Part shown: positions 1 to 11,693 of the stretch, in pieces | Layout: each line of letters opens with the position of its first letter | Numbering within the stretch: the stretch's first letter is position 1 | Assembly (NCBI GenBank): GCA_977006965.1 | Contig: OZ345352.1 | Span: forward strand, 1,922,001 to 1,986,000 | DNA length: 64,000 nucleotides | Direction of reading: 5' to 3' | From: Phymatolithon calcareum | Lineage: Eukaryota > Rhodophyta > Florideophyceae > Hapalidiales | The notes under the pieces: model-generated | The model's input: the letters and a program-made list of their open reading frames with translations, nothing else | What the model was told of the DNA's origin: nothing | Databases searched by the model: none | Translations under genes and position numbers: made by a program

Positions 1-2118
1 TGTAAATTCCTTTTTCCAGCTCTGTCCCAACAGCATCTTCAAGATGAGCAGCTTAGATCAGCAACGATCAGTGCACCTCCATCTCCGCCACAAGCGCATG
101 ATGTTCCACAACCTTTGGAACCATCAAACGATCGACCCCCAAACGATGCACGTCAGTTTAACGGGCAGCCACAAGGACCTTCTTTAAGTAATTCAAATGG
201 TTTCGAGCCATTTCGCTTCCAGAGGGTCGCTCATAATCAACATCATGCCCACGGTCAAGGAAGTAACACCGCGCGAAACATGCAACCAGCGTACTCTCAA
301 CTTCCTGACCGTGTGCTCAGAGATGTATCTCTGAATCCTCCCCCGGACGGTCAAAGCTTCAATATCGCCCCGTTTTCGGCTTCAAACACTCAAGTGGGTG
401 CTCCAACTTCGCAACTACTTTATGGTCAACGATCGAACGGAAATATTTCCAATATAAGATCTCAAACCAACTCACGAGTGACTCTATTACCGATAAGGCG
501 TCCATTCAGAGGCAGACCTGGAGATATGGCAAAATATTACTCTGCCCGTGGATCTCGGTACACAGGAAGAAAATCAGACCTTCACAGTCTTGCTAGACAT
601 CAAGCGGTGTATTACGCTCAGGCCCATTTATGTGGTCTTAACGCCGCAGAAGGTCTTGAATGTTTGATGAATATGATTGAGACACATTCTCTCGCTGGTC
701 GCTTTTTCTACAATGAAGTATTCCAGCAGGTACCGACCTTAGAAGCAGCTTTTCAAAAGCTATTTACTTGGTCGTATAGCAGCTTCAACATGGCTGCAAA
801 CCTCAGGGAATGGCGAAACCTGAAAATAACAAGCTTTAAGTCAGAATGCGACACTTGGTCTGATGCTATGACAAAGCTATACGAGAGAGCGCTTATGCTT
901 CAGGATCAACTGGACAACGTCCACCAGCATCCTACTCTTCTCCTCGAAGTCCTTGAATCGGCTATTATCTCCCAGTCTTTCTTCTTATTTGTGGACCGTG
1001 CAAAATCTAGCACAACCCCTGAGGAATACTATAACGAATGCCTTTCGGCAATTCATAAACAGGAGATACAAGATTCACGAACGGCTAGTTCTCTCAACAC
1101 GGATTTAGTCAAACAAATCTCAGATATTCATTCCTCTCCAAGGATTTCTTTTCCAACCCAGCCTCCCGATTCCGTAAGTTTCGCATCATCAAAGATAACG
1201 GAAGCTCTATACGCCAGAGCTGGTAGACGCTATGGAACGGATAACCGTATTAATAAGTTCGCTAAGAAAAACGGTTTTCGAAATGGAGTTCGCATGCTTT
1301 GTCGTGCTTGCAGATCCGATTCACATCTGATTCGAGACTGCCCCAAGATACGCAAGCCTACTCTCGTCAATATTGTATTTGAGCTGGTTCCCGATGACGA
1401 AATCTCATCACTATCCGTAAACCAAATACTAGACGTTGCACAAGACCTTCCCGATAACGTATGGATAACCTTATCGACGGAGATTATGGTTGCTGACATT
1501 GAACCTACTGTATCCACTGCAGCACAAGATGTCAACACTCATCAAGAACTGGACATTTCTCAAACTATGTACACCAGACTTGTATCTTGGGCTGATCAGC
1601 ATGAAATTCTTTCTGAAAATCAGACAAGCGATGTTATGATGTCTGCTTTCGAAACACCACAAAAGAATGAAGAAATCAGCACTTCCATTGTTATGATCAC
1701 CGCTGCTAGCTCTCACTCATTACCAGAGCTGAACAAAGCAATTTATACCAGAGTTCTTCAAAGCATGAAGAACAAGTCTGCAAAGTTCGAAGGCGTAATG
1801 ATCGACAATGGTGCTGCAAAATCTCCAACTGGTCTCCCTGCCTACATAAGGTATTGCGTCCATACTGCAACGAGACCTTTTCTGCGCCCAAGCAGCCGTG
1901 TTTTCAGAGGCATAGGTCATGGGACGACACAAGCACTTGGAACGGCTTCTATTCGTATGCCAATCGGATCTGATGTATTCTTAACCTTTGATGTCGACGT
2001 CGTAGATCAAGATGTCCCACTTATCTTTGGGCTTGAGCATCACCGAAAGCTCAAATGCAGCTCAAATGAGTACAAAAACATTTACTCACCATCCGTCTGG
2101 AACTGTCATCCCTGTTAG
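1..2118 (+). CDS. gag: Copia Gag and protease, partial at 5' end
   Basis: The frame is open from the first base of the window, so the true start is upstream; TTG at 115 is not a credible start. The N-terminal third is low-complexity and rich in Q, N, P and S. A helical Gag core follows at about 500-1130. A CCHC knuckle (C-R-A-C then H-L-I-R-D-C, spacing C-x2-C-x4-H-x4-C) lies near 1300-1345, for nucleic acid binding during packaging. The protease has the active-site box I-D-N-G-A (normally D-S/T-G) near 1800 and ends in D-V-P-L-I-F-G-L. The frame then leaves the expected protease-integrase linker and stops at 2118. The family normally continues into pol, so this is either a mutational +1 frameshift or, less likely, recoding. 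Confidence 0.8.
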   Translation, partial: CKFLFPALSQQHLQDEQLRSATISAPPSPPQAHDVPQPLEPSNDRPPNDARQFNGQPQGPSLSNSNGFEPFRFQRVAHNQHHAHGQGSNTARNMQPAYSQLPDRVLRDVSLNPPPDGQSFNIAPFSASNTQVGAPTSQLLYGQRSNGNISNIRSQTNSRVTLLPIRRPFRGRPGDMAKYYSARGSRYTGRKSDLHSLARHQAVYYAQAHLCGLNAAEGLECLMNMIETHSLAGRFFYNEVFQQVPTLEAAFQKLFTWSYSSFNMAANLREWRNLKITSFKSECDTWSDAMTKLYERALMLQDQLDNVHQHPTLLLEVLESAIISQSFFLFVDRAKSSTTPEEYYNECLSAIHKQEIQDSRTASSLNTDLVKQISDIHSSPRISFPTQPPDSVSFASSKITEALYARAGRRYGTDNRINKFAKKNGFRNGVRMLCRACRSDSHLIRDCPKIRKPTLVNIVFELVPDDEISSLSVNQILDVAQDLPDNVWITLSTEIMVADIEPTVSTAAQDVNTHQELDISQTMYTRLVSWADQHEILSENQTSDVMMSAFETPQKNEEISTSIVMITAASSHSLPELNKAIYTRVLQSMKNKSAKFEGVMIDNGAAKSPTGLPAYIRYCVHTATRPFLRPSSRVFRGIGHGTTQALGTASIRMPIGSDVFLTFDVDVVDQDVPLIFGLEHHRKLKCSSNEYKNIYSPSVWNCHPC

Positions 2119-4975
2119 CTTCATAGAAGGGATCAAAGGATCAGGTGGTCATCTATACATCAAATGGACAGTGAATAACGTACTTTTCACAGAGCCAGAA
2201 TTAAGGAAACTTCACAATCAATTCGGACACCCAGCTACCGACTCACTTGTTAACCTCCTTAAGAAGGCTTCTCCGGAGAAAGTCAACGCAAGCGTTCGAA
2301 AAACGTTAGAAGATATTATTAAGAAATGTTCTCCCTGTCAAACATGGGCTCCGAGAGCTTCTCGTTTCCGAGTTTCTTTCCCAACGAAAGAAATTGTCTT
2401 CAATCATGAAATTGAAGTCGATGTTTTCTTTATCGAAGGTGATCCGATCTTGCATATCATCGACAGAGGAACCCGATACTCCGTCGCTAAATTCATGACG
2501 AGACAGACAGCAGAGTACACGTGGAATCTCATTGTCGATTTCTGGATCACAGAGTTCACCGGATACCCTTCAGTTATTGCACATGATCAAGGAGAGAACT
2601 TCCTCTCAGACTTCTTTCAGAATTCCTGCTCACAACTTGGAATTACTACGAAGGACATTCCAGTAGAGTCACCAAACTCGTTGTCACTATGTGAACGTTA
2701 TCATGGTCCAATTCGTCGCGTCTATAATAAGCTAAAAAACGATTTTCCTCTCATGGACAAGAATATCCGCCTATCACTTTCAGTACATGCAGTGAATACG
2801 ACCACGGGACCCAACGGTATTACGCCATGTCTCCTTCTGTTCGGCACTGTTCCCCGCCTTCCGCTTCCCAACGTATCAACTATGGCCCCAACTCAAAAGC
2901 AGCGTTTTGAAGCCATGGCAGCAGCACGCAAAGAGACGGAAACCATTACTGCTCAACGGCGTGTTGCAGCAGCACTGAAACATCGAGCGGGTGTTCCTCA
3001 TCCTGTCTACGAGTTTGGAGACAAGGTCAGAATCTTTCGAAAAGAGAGCCGTCGTTTCGAAGGGCCTTACACAGTCCACAGCTACGACAACAGAAAAACT
3101 GTCTTTGTGCAGATCGGCAATAATATAAAGCCTTTTTCAACTTCTGTCGTAAAGCGAGCTCACTCGAATGACCCTATCAACCCTTCTGAGAATGCTCTGG
3201 CACCGGCTGTAAACCCCCAGCAGCCTTCTACCTTAGCTAATGTTCCACCGGAATCGACCCCGAGCCCTCATGTCCCCATGGACATAGTCACTGAGTTAAA
3301 CAATCTTCAAGAGCAATTTGGAAGTGTCCCTCAGGCTCTTGAAACCAACATCGTTAATACTTCTCAAGCGTTTCTATCGTCAACGTTTGCAGAAAGCGAG
3401 GTTGCCAGGCTCTATGAAAATGGCGCAACATCTGTTTTCGCCACTATTGTGGTTCATAACAAGAAAGATCCTCGTTTCGATGATGCCAAGAACTCCGAAG
3501 TCGAACAACTCGTGAAGAAGGGAACGTACGAGTTCGTAAGAGAAACAGACTTACCTGAAGATGCCACCATTCTTCAGTCGCGTTTCGTCCTTACGATAAA
3601 GAACTTTGAGAAACCCGACGAGCAATACAAGGCTCGCTTGGTAATTCTAGGACACATGGACCCTGAAAAGCCACGTGTTGTAAATGAGGCGCCAACTGTT
3701 CTCAAGTCTTCCATTCGTCTTACACTTGCACTTATCGTTTCTCACGGCTTTGACATATAGAGTCGAGACATATCTCAAGCTTTTCTTCAAAGTGATGAGC
3801 CCCTCCGCAGAACGGTTTATGTTCGCCCACCGAAAGGTGAGAACGTCCTCCAACGTATTGGAGCACCTCCTGGAACCATACTCCGTGCAATTAAAGCCCA
3901 ATATGGTCTATGCGACTCTCCTGGATATTGGTGGCCAACATTTCAAGATTGGCATACCGGAGACCTTGGTATGCAATCCTCTGTTCTCGATCCATGCCTA
4001 TTCTATAAGGTTGTTGGATCGATAATTGAAGGAATTCAAGTCACACAAGTTGATGACACTTGTGGAGGAGGCACACCGGAGTTCAGCAATTTAGAAGAAG
4101 AAAAATCGCAACGTTTCGAATGCAAGCCTAGGACAAACTCTTTCCCCATACAGTTCAACGGTTTCTGTATTAATGAACATGAGTCTGGAGGTTATGTTCT
4201 GCATCAGAACGACTATTGTACAAATCTTAAGAGCGTGGATTACAAATCAGACAACGGAATGCCAAAGAAATTCGCCTCCGGTCGCGGACAAGTTTCATAT
4301 GCCACAACTTGTACCAGGCCTGAAGTCTCTTTTGACAATGCTCAGCTCTCTCAAATTAAAGCTGAGCACTGCACTATTCAAGATACTAGTTTTCTGAACA
4401 AAGCCATTCAGAAACTAAACAATCCAGCTCATCTCGTGTATCGCCCTCTTGACCTCTCATCTGTATACATTGCTGGCTATTCCGACGCTTCTTTTGCGAA
4501 CAACCCGGACTTATCATCTCAAATTGGATTCATCGTTCTCCTGAAAGACAAACAGGATAACGCATCTATAATCCACTATGGTTCATGGAAGTCACAGCGT
4601 GTAACTAGATCCATTCTCGGGGCAGAAGTCATGGCATTCACCCATTGCCTCGATTTTGTGCTGGCTTTAGCTCACGATCTGTCAACTATTCTTTGTAGAA
4701 AAGTATCGACAGTCTTGTTCACGGATTCAAAGTGTCTGTTTGATACTATCACAAAGCTTAGTACTGTATCGGAGAAGAGACTTCTTATCGATATCGCGGC
4801 TATTCGTGAGAGCTATACGAATGGAGATCTGTCGAACGTCGCCCATGTGACTTCAAAGTATAATCTTGCTGATGTTTTCACGACGAAAAACGCAAGCGCA
4901 GCTATGTTACAAGATCTTATGTCCACTGGACGTATCACGCATCCAGTCAATCAGTGGATCATACCGGAGAAATAG
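2012..4975 (+). pseudogene. pol: Copia integrase-RT-RNase H, one internal stop
   Basis: One reading frame runs from 2012 to 4975, broken only by TAG at 3758-3760. The integrase has an H-N-Q-F-G-H...C-S-P-C zinc site (about 2210-2340), then D-V-F-F, a second Asp in A-H-D-Q-G-E-N-F and Glu in C-E-R-Y-H. The RT begins near 3440, and the stop falls just before R-D-I-S-Q-A-F-L. The polymerase box reads T-Q-V-D-D (about 4047-4061) instead of Y-V-D-D. RNase H follows with S-D-A-S-F-A (about 4480) and F-T-D-S-K (about 4720). From memory of the family, Q-V-D-D marks a copia sublineage found in fungi and some protists. It overlaps the Gag-protease frame by 107 bases in the +1 frame. Inactive as it stands. 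Confidence 0.85.
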
Positions 4976-7900
4976 AAATAGAAAATTTCAAATTGTTTTA
5001 GAATATTTTCACATTTTTTAGTATCTTTTTGAATTTTTTCGCGAAAAATTTTCACCGGTTTCAGGCGTTTAGAAAAGAGGTCGAGTGTCATGGAGCTGAC
5101 ATACACGGCGCATGGAAAGTTTCCCAGGATGGGAACCAAGGCACTCTGCAAATGCAGACACACTCCTGCACGCCCTTTTCTGGTACTATTTCTCCCGCGT
5201 TTACGTTTACGGTAACAATGTACGGATTAGGTAGTCTAGTTCAGCAGTTCCCCAAGTTCTGCAGTTCCCCAGTACTGTAGCTCTCCAGAGCAGTACATAA
5301 GCAACCTGCTGAGTCCTGAATAGCAGACTCGGCAGGGATAAGTAAAGTGGCAAGGTCAAGAAGACTTTGCTGGCTTATCCCGCCTTTCACAACTGGTCTT
5401 TTGGACGACAGGTACGCCTCCTTTGCCTTCCACCATCGATGTCCTTTTTTGCGATTGTCCAGCTTAAGCTTGTTTTCTGTTCCTCGGAAAACGGCGCGGA
5501 AATGATGCACGGCGCGATCCGATAATAGGGCAGAAGTTCCAGATGATGACACTTCATCAATCATCAATCGATTGGCATTCCTTCTCTGGACTTTGGTAGA
5601 AACAACTTGCGTGCGTCAGGGTGATATCGAAGAAATCTGACTGGCTGAATGGATTGCAGATGATTGCATTGCATAGTGATTGGGTGTGAAATTGAAAGTA
5701 AGGGTGCGCGATTGATAGATTTTTCGGGGGGAACACGCTCTCCGTCGAGTCTCTGAGTCCGATTTATAGAGGTAAGCATATTGCGTAATGTTTACACGAG
5801 CGTTACTCTTTTTCTGGATGGAATAATAGTCCGTTATTTTCGAACAATAGGTCTGCACTGAATATAATCAAAACATTGTCAACTGTCCAATTTTTTTCGC
5901 CCTGTGTGAGTAGTACGCATACCTCCAGTACCCATTGTACTCCCTTTAATGTAGAAAAATTACAGGAAAATCCAGGACACTAATATCAAGACTTTGTGTA
6001 TTGGGTACAGTCAGGAACTGTCACTTCAACAAATCTACACTTTTGCGGTCAATCACAGTATAGAAAGGGAGCCCTAAAATTCGAATCTTTCTGGAAGGAA
6101 CTGATTCTCAAACAGATCAACAGACAGACATGCAGCCAATGAGATTCTAGTAGGTAGCATCGCCAATAGATATCTCTATTCGTTGTCCCACATCTATTGG
6201 TGCCGGCGTTGTCGGCCTTCACCGTCATGGACTCCCGCTCTCGTGAAGCGGCTGCTGCAGCTGCTGCTGAACATGGGCAGCAGCATACTTTACGGTTTTT
6301 GAAACGAATCGAATTCCGACTCCCGCATATGCACACAATGCTATTCCTAGCCCTATTTTTCCTCACTGACGGTGGACGCATGCCATGTGCGCACTACATC
6401 GACCACGAGCTGCAGAACTCATTCTGGGAGGACTTTACCCAGGCAGTTTAGGTCAATGTATTAGTTTGGAATTTTAAGGGAGAGATCATCCCTGAAGGCA
6501 TTAATTTTCCTGGGTCTTGGCATGACAACAAATTCTCCGTCGCATCGAATCTCTACAGACCTAAGCTTTCTGAGTGTTCACCGGACGGCTTCGCCATTGT
6601 TGCGTACAGCGCCTTCATGAAGGACATACGGGGCGCAATTTGTAAGATAGTTCGCGCCAGAAAGTCGAAAGAGCGAGACGGGACAGGGGCAACGCGATAA
6701 TCTGAACGGACAGCGACCTCGCGGTGCGCACCAGGGAGTGGGCGGCAGGGCGCAGCGCGGCGCGGGTTCAGTTGCGGCAGCAAGGAGCCGCGCAGCGCGA
6801 GACAGAGTTTAGGCAGCAGGCGCGGCGCAGGAGGGGCACCCCTCCGCGCTCTGCCATGGGACAGTTCCAAGCCTCGGAAAGCCTTAAGTACAGTTTTTTC
6901 TGCGCATAGGATACGCGCAACGGACAACGCGAGTAATGCCGGTGGCCGTTCCGGCGATATGCGCAAAGGGCAAATTGAGCAATGATGGTGACCGTTGCGG
7001 CAGCATTAGAGGATTAAATTGTGTACCGGAAAGTCTATCAAAAAAGGCAATCGTAAAGACTTTGGTGTAAAAGTGTCATTTCCGAATGATCTCGACACGT
7101 CGACAGATTGACAGTTCTGTCAATCTGTTAATTCCGGAATGTACCCAGTTACAGGTCGAAGCAACTGAATGAGGAAAGTTTTGTCTAGTAGTTTTCATTC
7201 TCACCGGCCAAAAGAGCACGAAAGGGAAAGGCGGTATTTCCCGACGGAGTTGCGGTCGAAATGTTGCACGCGAACAAAGAAGTGGGGTTCGAAATAATGC
7301 TAGCATTTTGGGAATCATGCGGGAGACTCTTTCTTTTACTTCGGGATTTCTCAAAGCTGATGGAACTCCGCATCCTTACGGCTCTAGTAGACCTTAACAG
7401 ATACGAGTGGTAGCAGCTGTAAAAGTGGCACAAGGTGCAGACCATGATCCAGCTTAACATCCATATCGCTACGCAGCCAATCTTCATTCGCCGTCCTTCA
7501 AAGGGATGCCCGGGTTGGAAACCATTTGGGACGTTCACGAAAGCTAATCATCTCTCTGCCTTCTTTCATTTCCTTCTGTCTTCTCTCCCAGCTTCCTTGA
7601 GCGTTGCGACACACTAGACAGGGCGGAATCCATGTACTACCATACTACCAGAAGGTGATAGTCTTCTTCCATGAGCAGGCCGGAGCACAGCTCTTGTCAT
7701 TTCCAAAAGCCCTGCAATGTAGCGGAGAAAAGATCTTGACTGAAATCTTGACTCCTTCCTGTGACGCACAGGTGCATAGGTAGCCAGTCCGGTTATCATA
7801 ACCGGCCTGTATCAAATGCGCTTATATTCGCAAGATCTCCTGGAAATCCAGCGACGGCGGGATTGGGTCTGATATTTCGAGCGTGGCAAGTTCTTGATTT

Positions 7901-8069
7901 GCCGAGTCCGAGGCGGGCGCGTTCGCGATAGCGCCGGCCATTTCCGGCGGAATTACCGTCAGCAGAATCGCGTTGCGCGGCATTACTTCTGCGGCCACTT
8001 GCGCTGGCGCGGGAACAGACGCCCGTGCCGGAATCTTGTCTTTTGTCGCTTGTGGTCCTTTCGGTCTGG
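4976..8069. other. Unassigned DNA, possible copia 3' LTR at its start
   Basis: No protein family is recognised on either strand. The first few hundred bases, starting A/T-rich, are where a copia 3' LTR should lie. A minus-strand frame of 108 codons at 5241-5567 and a minus-strand GC-rich frame of 137 codons at 6553-6966 have no recognisable motif. The second sits in a GC-rich patch (6650-6860) where chance open frames are expected. Bases 7000-8060 show only short frames. Confidence 0.4.
6911..7002. repeat. Two imperfect 46-bp direct repeats
   Basis: A unit beginning AtaYgcgcaa and ending ccgttScggc occurs at 6911-6956 and again at 6957-7002, with about a dozen differences. It follows a GC-rich patch. 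Function unknown. Confidence 0.6.
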
Positions 8070-10300
8070 TAAGGCCCTCTCCAACTCCTTTCCTTCCTCC
8101 CTATGTGGGAGACTCAGATGTCTTCCTCGGGCATGGCGCCAAGCAACTCTGATTCCCTTATAAAAGAAAGGCCGAGCACATGTCGGAGCAAACTCTAGGC
8201 CCATATCTCTTTTAATTCAAGCCCAGAAAATCATTGACTCAGCTCTAAATGCATAAGTACGCCAGAAATACCTTTTCAACAAGATTCAGCTGGGTTTTCG
8301 GAAAGACTGAAGCACATATTTGGCTATACTCTGAGAAATAAGTACAATGGAAAAAGGTTATCCTTTCATGGCAGTTCTCGATCTATGCGCCGCATGCGAT
8401 AGTGTGCCAAGGGATATCCTCATGAAGAGGCTGACGGAGAAACTTCCTGAAGATATAGCAGGGATGGTTGCGTACCTGCTGAACCCTCGTGGTCACATCA
8501 GCTGGAGACGAGACAGATACGTGGTGCATCATCGACCGAGGAGTGCCTAAATATTCCCCGCTTATTCCATACATGTACAATATATTTTTGGACACATTCG
8601 CAGAAGCCGTCTCCCAGGCAGACGGAAACGTCTCAGACAGCCCAGTACTGTCGCATACACAACGCGAGCGCTTGATAGCAACAGAAAGAGGAGCAGAAGC
8701 TCCAAAGCGGACACCAGCCGCTACTTTACTTCACTTCAACCTGGTTCGCCAAAACGAGCAGACAGCTCGATTAAACACAGAAACACCAACCAACCAACAC
8801 AGATCGATAACGCAGCTGTAGAACCTACACCTCCCTGTTCCTCCTCCCTTTTTCTATCCCGTCCATGGTCCGCGCTTAAATACCTTCCACGCCCACGACA
8901 CGCGGGGAACTGCCTCGGTATCCTTCAGGGGTATGGCTGCGGTCGCGTGAGCGCACAGCGGTCGCACCAGAGCGACAAAAATGTGCTCAAAACATCCCGT
9001 GCGCAACGGAAACACCAACCAGAAATCCTCTTCCAGTACTCAATTCAGGGCCACTGGCGCGCGCGGTCGACACGCGCACCGCCCATTAACACTCTTACAC
9101 GACTGTGAAACTCAAGTCGCCATCGCGCCACTTCCGTGAACGCTAGCGCCGCCTCTTGCAAGATTCAGACCACCGCGCTCAATTCACTGTATCAGTCCGC
9201 CTTGCGCATCCCAAGCCGTCTTTTCCGCATACCCACGGCTGTCAACACGCCACCTCGCGTATGCCACTCGCATGTGCGCCACGAGTAAATTGTTGAGATA
9301 GCAAGCGCGGGGAATCACGGTTCACAACCGAAGTCCAAACGAGAGCAATTCCAACAGTTTGACGATTAGATTGACCGTTACCCGCTCGACTGGCACGTAT
9401 AACACCCGCGACAGCCTTGCTTACAGGTACCAGGTTTCTTCTACGCAACAGTGCAATTGTTCGCAGATGATGATCAGCTTCAAGCGAAGAATGGACGAGG
9501 AATTCAGAAACTTCTTGATATAGCGACTATTTGGGCAAGCGATAATGGTATGAAATAGAACATAAAACCAGGAAAAAGCGAAGTTCTTAAGTACAAAGGG
9601 CTTCAGAAGCACACTTTTTACTTGGCATGACGAGTACTGCATCAAGCCTGGAGGCTCTCGTACCTTGGGGTAAGCATGAATAACATTGGTGTTACGGATG
9701 ATGCAGACACAGCAATAGTTCGAAATGGGGAAGGATGCATACATAAGCTTCGGGACCTTGGAGTGAACGTTCGAGGATTCAAACCGGAGACATGCATCAC
9801 GATCTTTAAGTCGTAATAGTCCCGAAATGGGAGTATGCGCTACACGTGACTCCAATGACAAATCCATTCTTCTCGGCAATCGAGTCGGCGGAGGTCTTGT
9901 TCTACAAGAATGTTTTCGGAAAATATGCCGAACACCGCCGCGACCGAATGTGAGTTCTGTGCGGACTGGGACCCCCAAAGATGTCATCAAGCAGAAAGGA
10001 TTGCATTAAGCCTGGTAAGACATAAAAAGCGCCTTGAAGAAACAGAAGAGTACTTTGGAAGAGATGAGGACGAAAAGGAAGCAACGAAGGATATTGAATA
10101 TCTCAAGATTTATGAAGACTTGCGAAAAGCCCTTCAGAAAGCCCAGGAGGGATCTGTCACGAAGAAGAGGAGTAGAGAAGAATCAATTAAGATATGGGAA
10201 AAGGAAAAAGAAGGCAGATCAGTGAAGATTGCTACTGAAGGCAAACTACCAGGGATCCTTTACATAGGAGAAAGAGCAACACGTTTAAGGTGCCTCAGGT
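8070..10300 (+). pseudogene. Decayed LINE reverse transcriptase, split by an insertion
   Basis: Fragments in shifting plus-strand frames match the RT of the intact LINE at 40.4-45.8 kb in order. They are a W-R-Q-A-T-L-I-P motif (about 8140), P-I-S-L-L (about 8205), V-L-D-L-C-A-A-C-D-S-V-P-R-D (8370-8420) and a trace of the G-V-P box (about 8545). After an interruption at 8643-9409 the RT resumes with V-Q-L-F-A-D-D (about 9450), G-K-S-E-V-L, L-G-V-S and a W-E-Y-A-L-H-V-T-P remnant (about 9830). A basic, frame-shifted C-terminal part runs to about 10300. Many stops and frameshifts mark it as old. No endonuclease domain is seen, so it is probably 5'-truncated, starting between about 8060 and 8110. 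Confidence 0.75.
8643..9409. mobile_element. Unidentified insert in the LINE remnant
   Basis: The RT homology stops near 8635 and resumes near 9417. The 7 bases gacagcc occur at both edges (8636-8642 and 9410-9416), as expected of a target-site duplication. No transposase or clear terminal inverted repeat is visible. Inside are short C-rich tracts and a ccaa run near 8790. It could be a non-autonomous DNA element or a LINE fragment of unknown family. Confidence 0.45.
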
Positions 10301-10666
10301 TGACATTCAACCGAGCACCCCTTTGGAGAAAATCAGTATTGGGTACCTACTGTGAGATTACCGCGGTAATCGAACTAGTCGCCTTACAACGTACTCTAGC
10401 GTCGTCGAAGATGAGTACAGAAATTGATTTTGAGTGCAAGAGACTCACAAGTGCTATCAAGAACGGTTTGAGCAGCCAGAGGCAGGGGTTGCGCCAATTC
10501 CATTGCTATCAATTTAATTGCAATTTTTCCCAATTCCACCCAAATTGGTTCTTCGAACTGAATTGCAATTCGAATTGGTCGCACCTAATACTGAGGATCG
10601 TAGTAGATGAACATTGGACCAGGGGAATGTTATGGGGGGGGGGCGAGCAAAACAGAATGCTGAGGG

Positions 10667-10832
10667 AATCAACGTACTCACATCATGTTCAGTACGTGGT
10701 CTTTGTTTTAATAATACCCAGAGTACGTAGATGAACATTAGACACAGCACATTTATCGGATGCAAGAATCAACGTACTCACCTTATGTTCAGTACGTGGT
10801 CTTTATTCTAGTAATACCCAGAGTACGTTTTG
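10667..10832. repeat. 100-bp direct repeat inside the hAT element
   Basis: The sequence beginning aatcaacgtactca and running to cccagagtacgt starts at 10667 and again at 10767, a period of 100 bases, with few differences. The short motif gtagatgaacatt also occurs at about 10603 and 10728. A run of nine G lies nearby at about 10635. Confidence 0.7.
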
Positions 10833-11693
10833 TATGCCATCAAAAAATCTATGACGCTTGGGCCATGGCTACTTCTTGCTATGTTAAATAAAGACGAGAT
10901 TGAGCCGTTGGACTCCAAAGGTTTTCAACAATGGGCCTATTCATGTGCTATCATCTACTCAGCTGTATCGATCAATTTACCAGCCAGATACAGAACAACG
11001 GCTTGAATGTCTTTTGCTGCGATTAGAGTCCAGCAGTCACGATGGTTCAATCTCAAGTATAAAAGGGATAGCATTAGATCTCTTGTTTTGAAACCTATCA
11101 GCCTTCTCCGAAATTCTCACGCATTCCGCTTCACAGTCGAGTCCAACCCACCTATCAGACCTCGTTCAACGTTTCAGCACAATCCGCTCTACTAGCGATG
11201 ACACTACCTTCACCGAATCCAAAGCCGAAACAAGTTGTGCAGCTGCTTATGAAGATCATTCGAGAACAAACCCCTGATATACACTCGCGTCAAGTAGGCC
11301 AAACTCGACGGAATGTGCCATTTTGCGTCTATTTCTGCTCAAAAGGTCGAGAGGGCTATCGAAGAAGATGAAGATTACATGCAGCTAGGTGAACTTGCTT
11401 GAATAAAGTATTGATGTCTATATTGTGGGAAGCCTTCAAATTTGCAATGCGAATTGCTGCAAACAAAACTGAGCAATTAAATTGATAAATTTCACCCGGG
11501 ACTGCAATCCAGGGGTAGGAGCAATATAATTGGAGAGAATTGGAAACAAATCGTACGCCAAAATATATATTGCAATTATTCTTGCCACGAAAATTAAAAA
11601 TTGCTATTTCTATTCTTTGTCTTAGCAATAATTGCAATAATGCCAATTAATTGCAATTAATTGAAGATTTCTCCCGGTTTTTACATTCCTCTA

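Larger units (their letters stand above)
1..4990 (+). mobile_element. Ty1/copia retrotransposon, 5' end outside window
   Basis: Domain order is Gag, zinc knuckle, aspartic protease, integrase, reverse transcriptase, RNase H. Integrase before RT is the Ty1/copia arrangement. The open reading frame runs to base 1, so the 5' LTR and leader lie outside the window. A purine-rich stretch at about 4965-4987, right at the stop codon, could be the polypurine tract. A 3' LTR should follow but cannot be delimited without the 5' partner. The element is inactivated by a change of frame near 2020-2100 and a TAG at 3758-3760. Confidence 0.85.

Noticed and set aside
3684-4025. 113-codon frame over the copia RT as a separate gene
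   Set aside because: It is in a different frame from the RT motifs, which continue through the TAG at 3758 in the pol frame.
6553-6966. 137-codon GC-rich minus-strand frame as a gene
   Set aside because: Composition-driven: it sits in a GC-rich patch, has an arginine/alanine/proline-rich translation and no motif.
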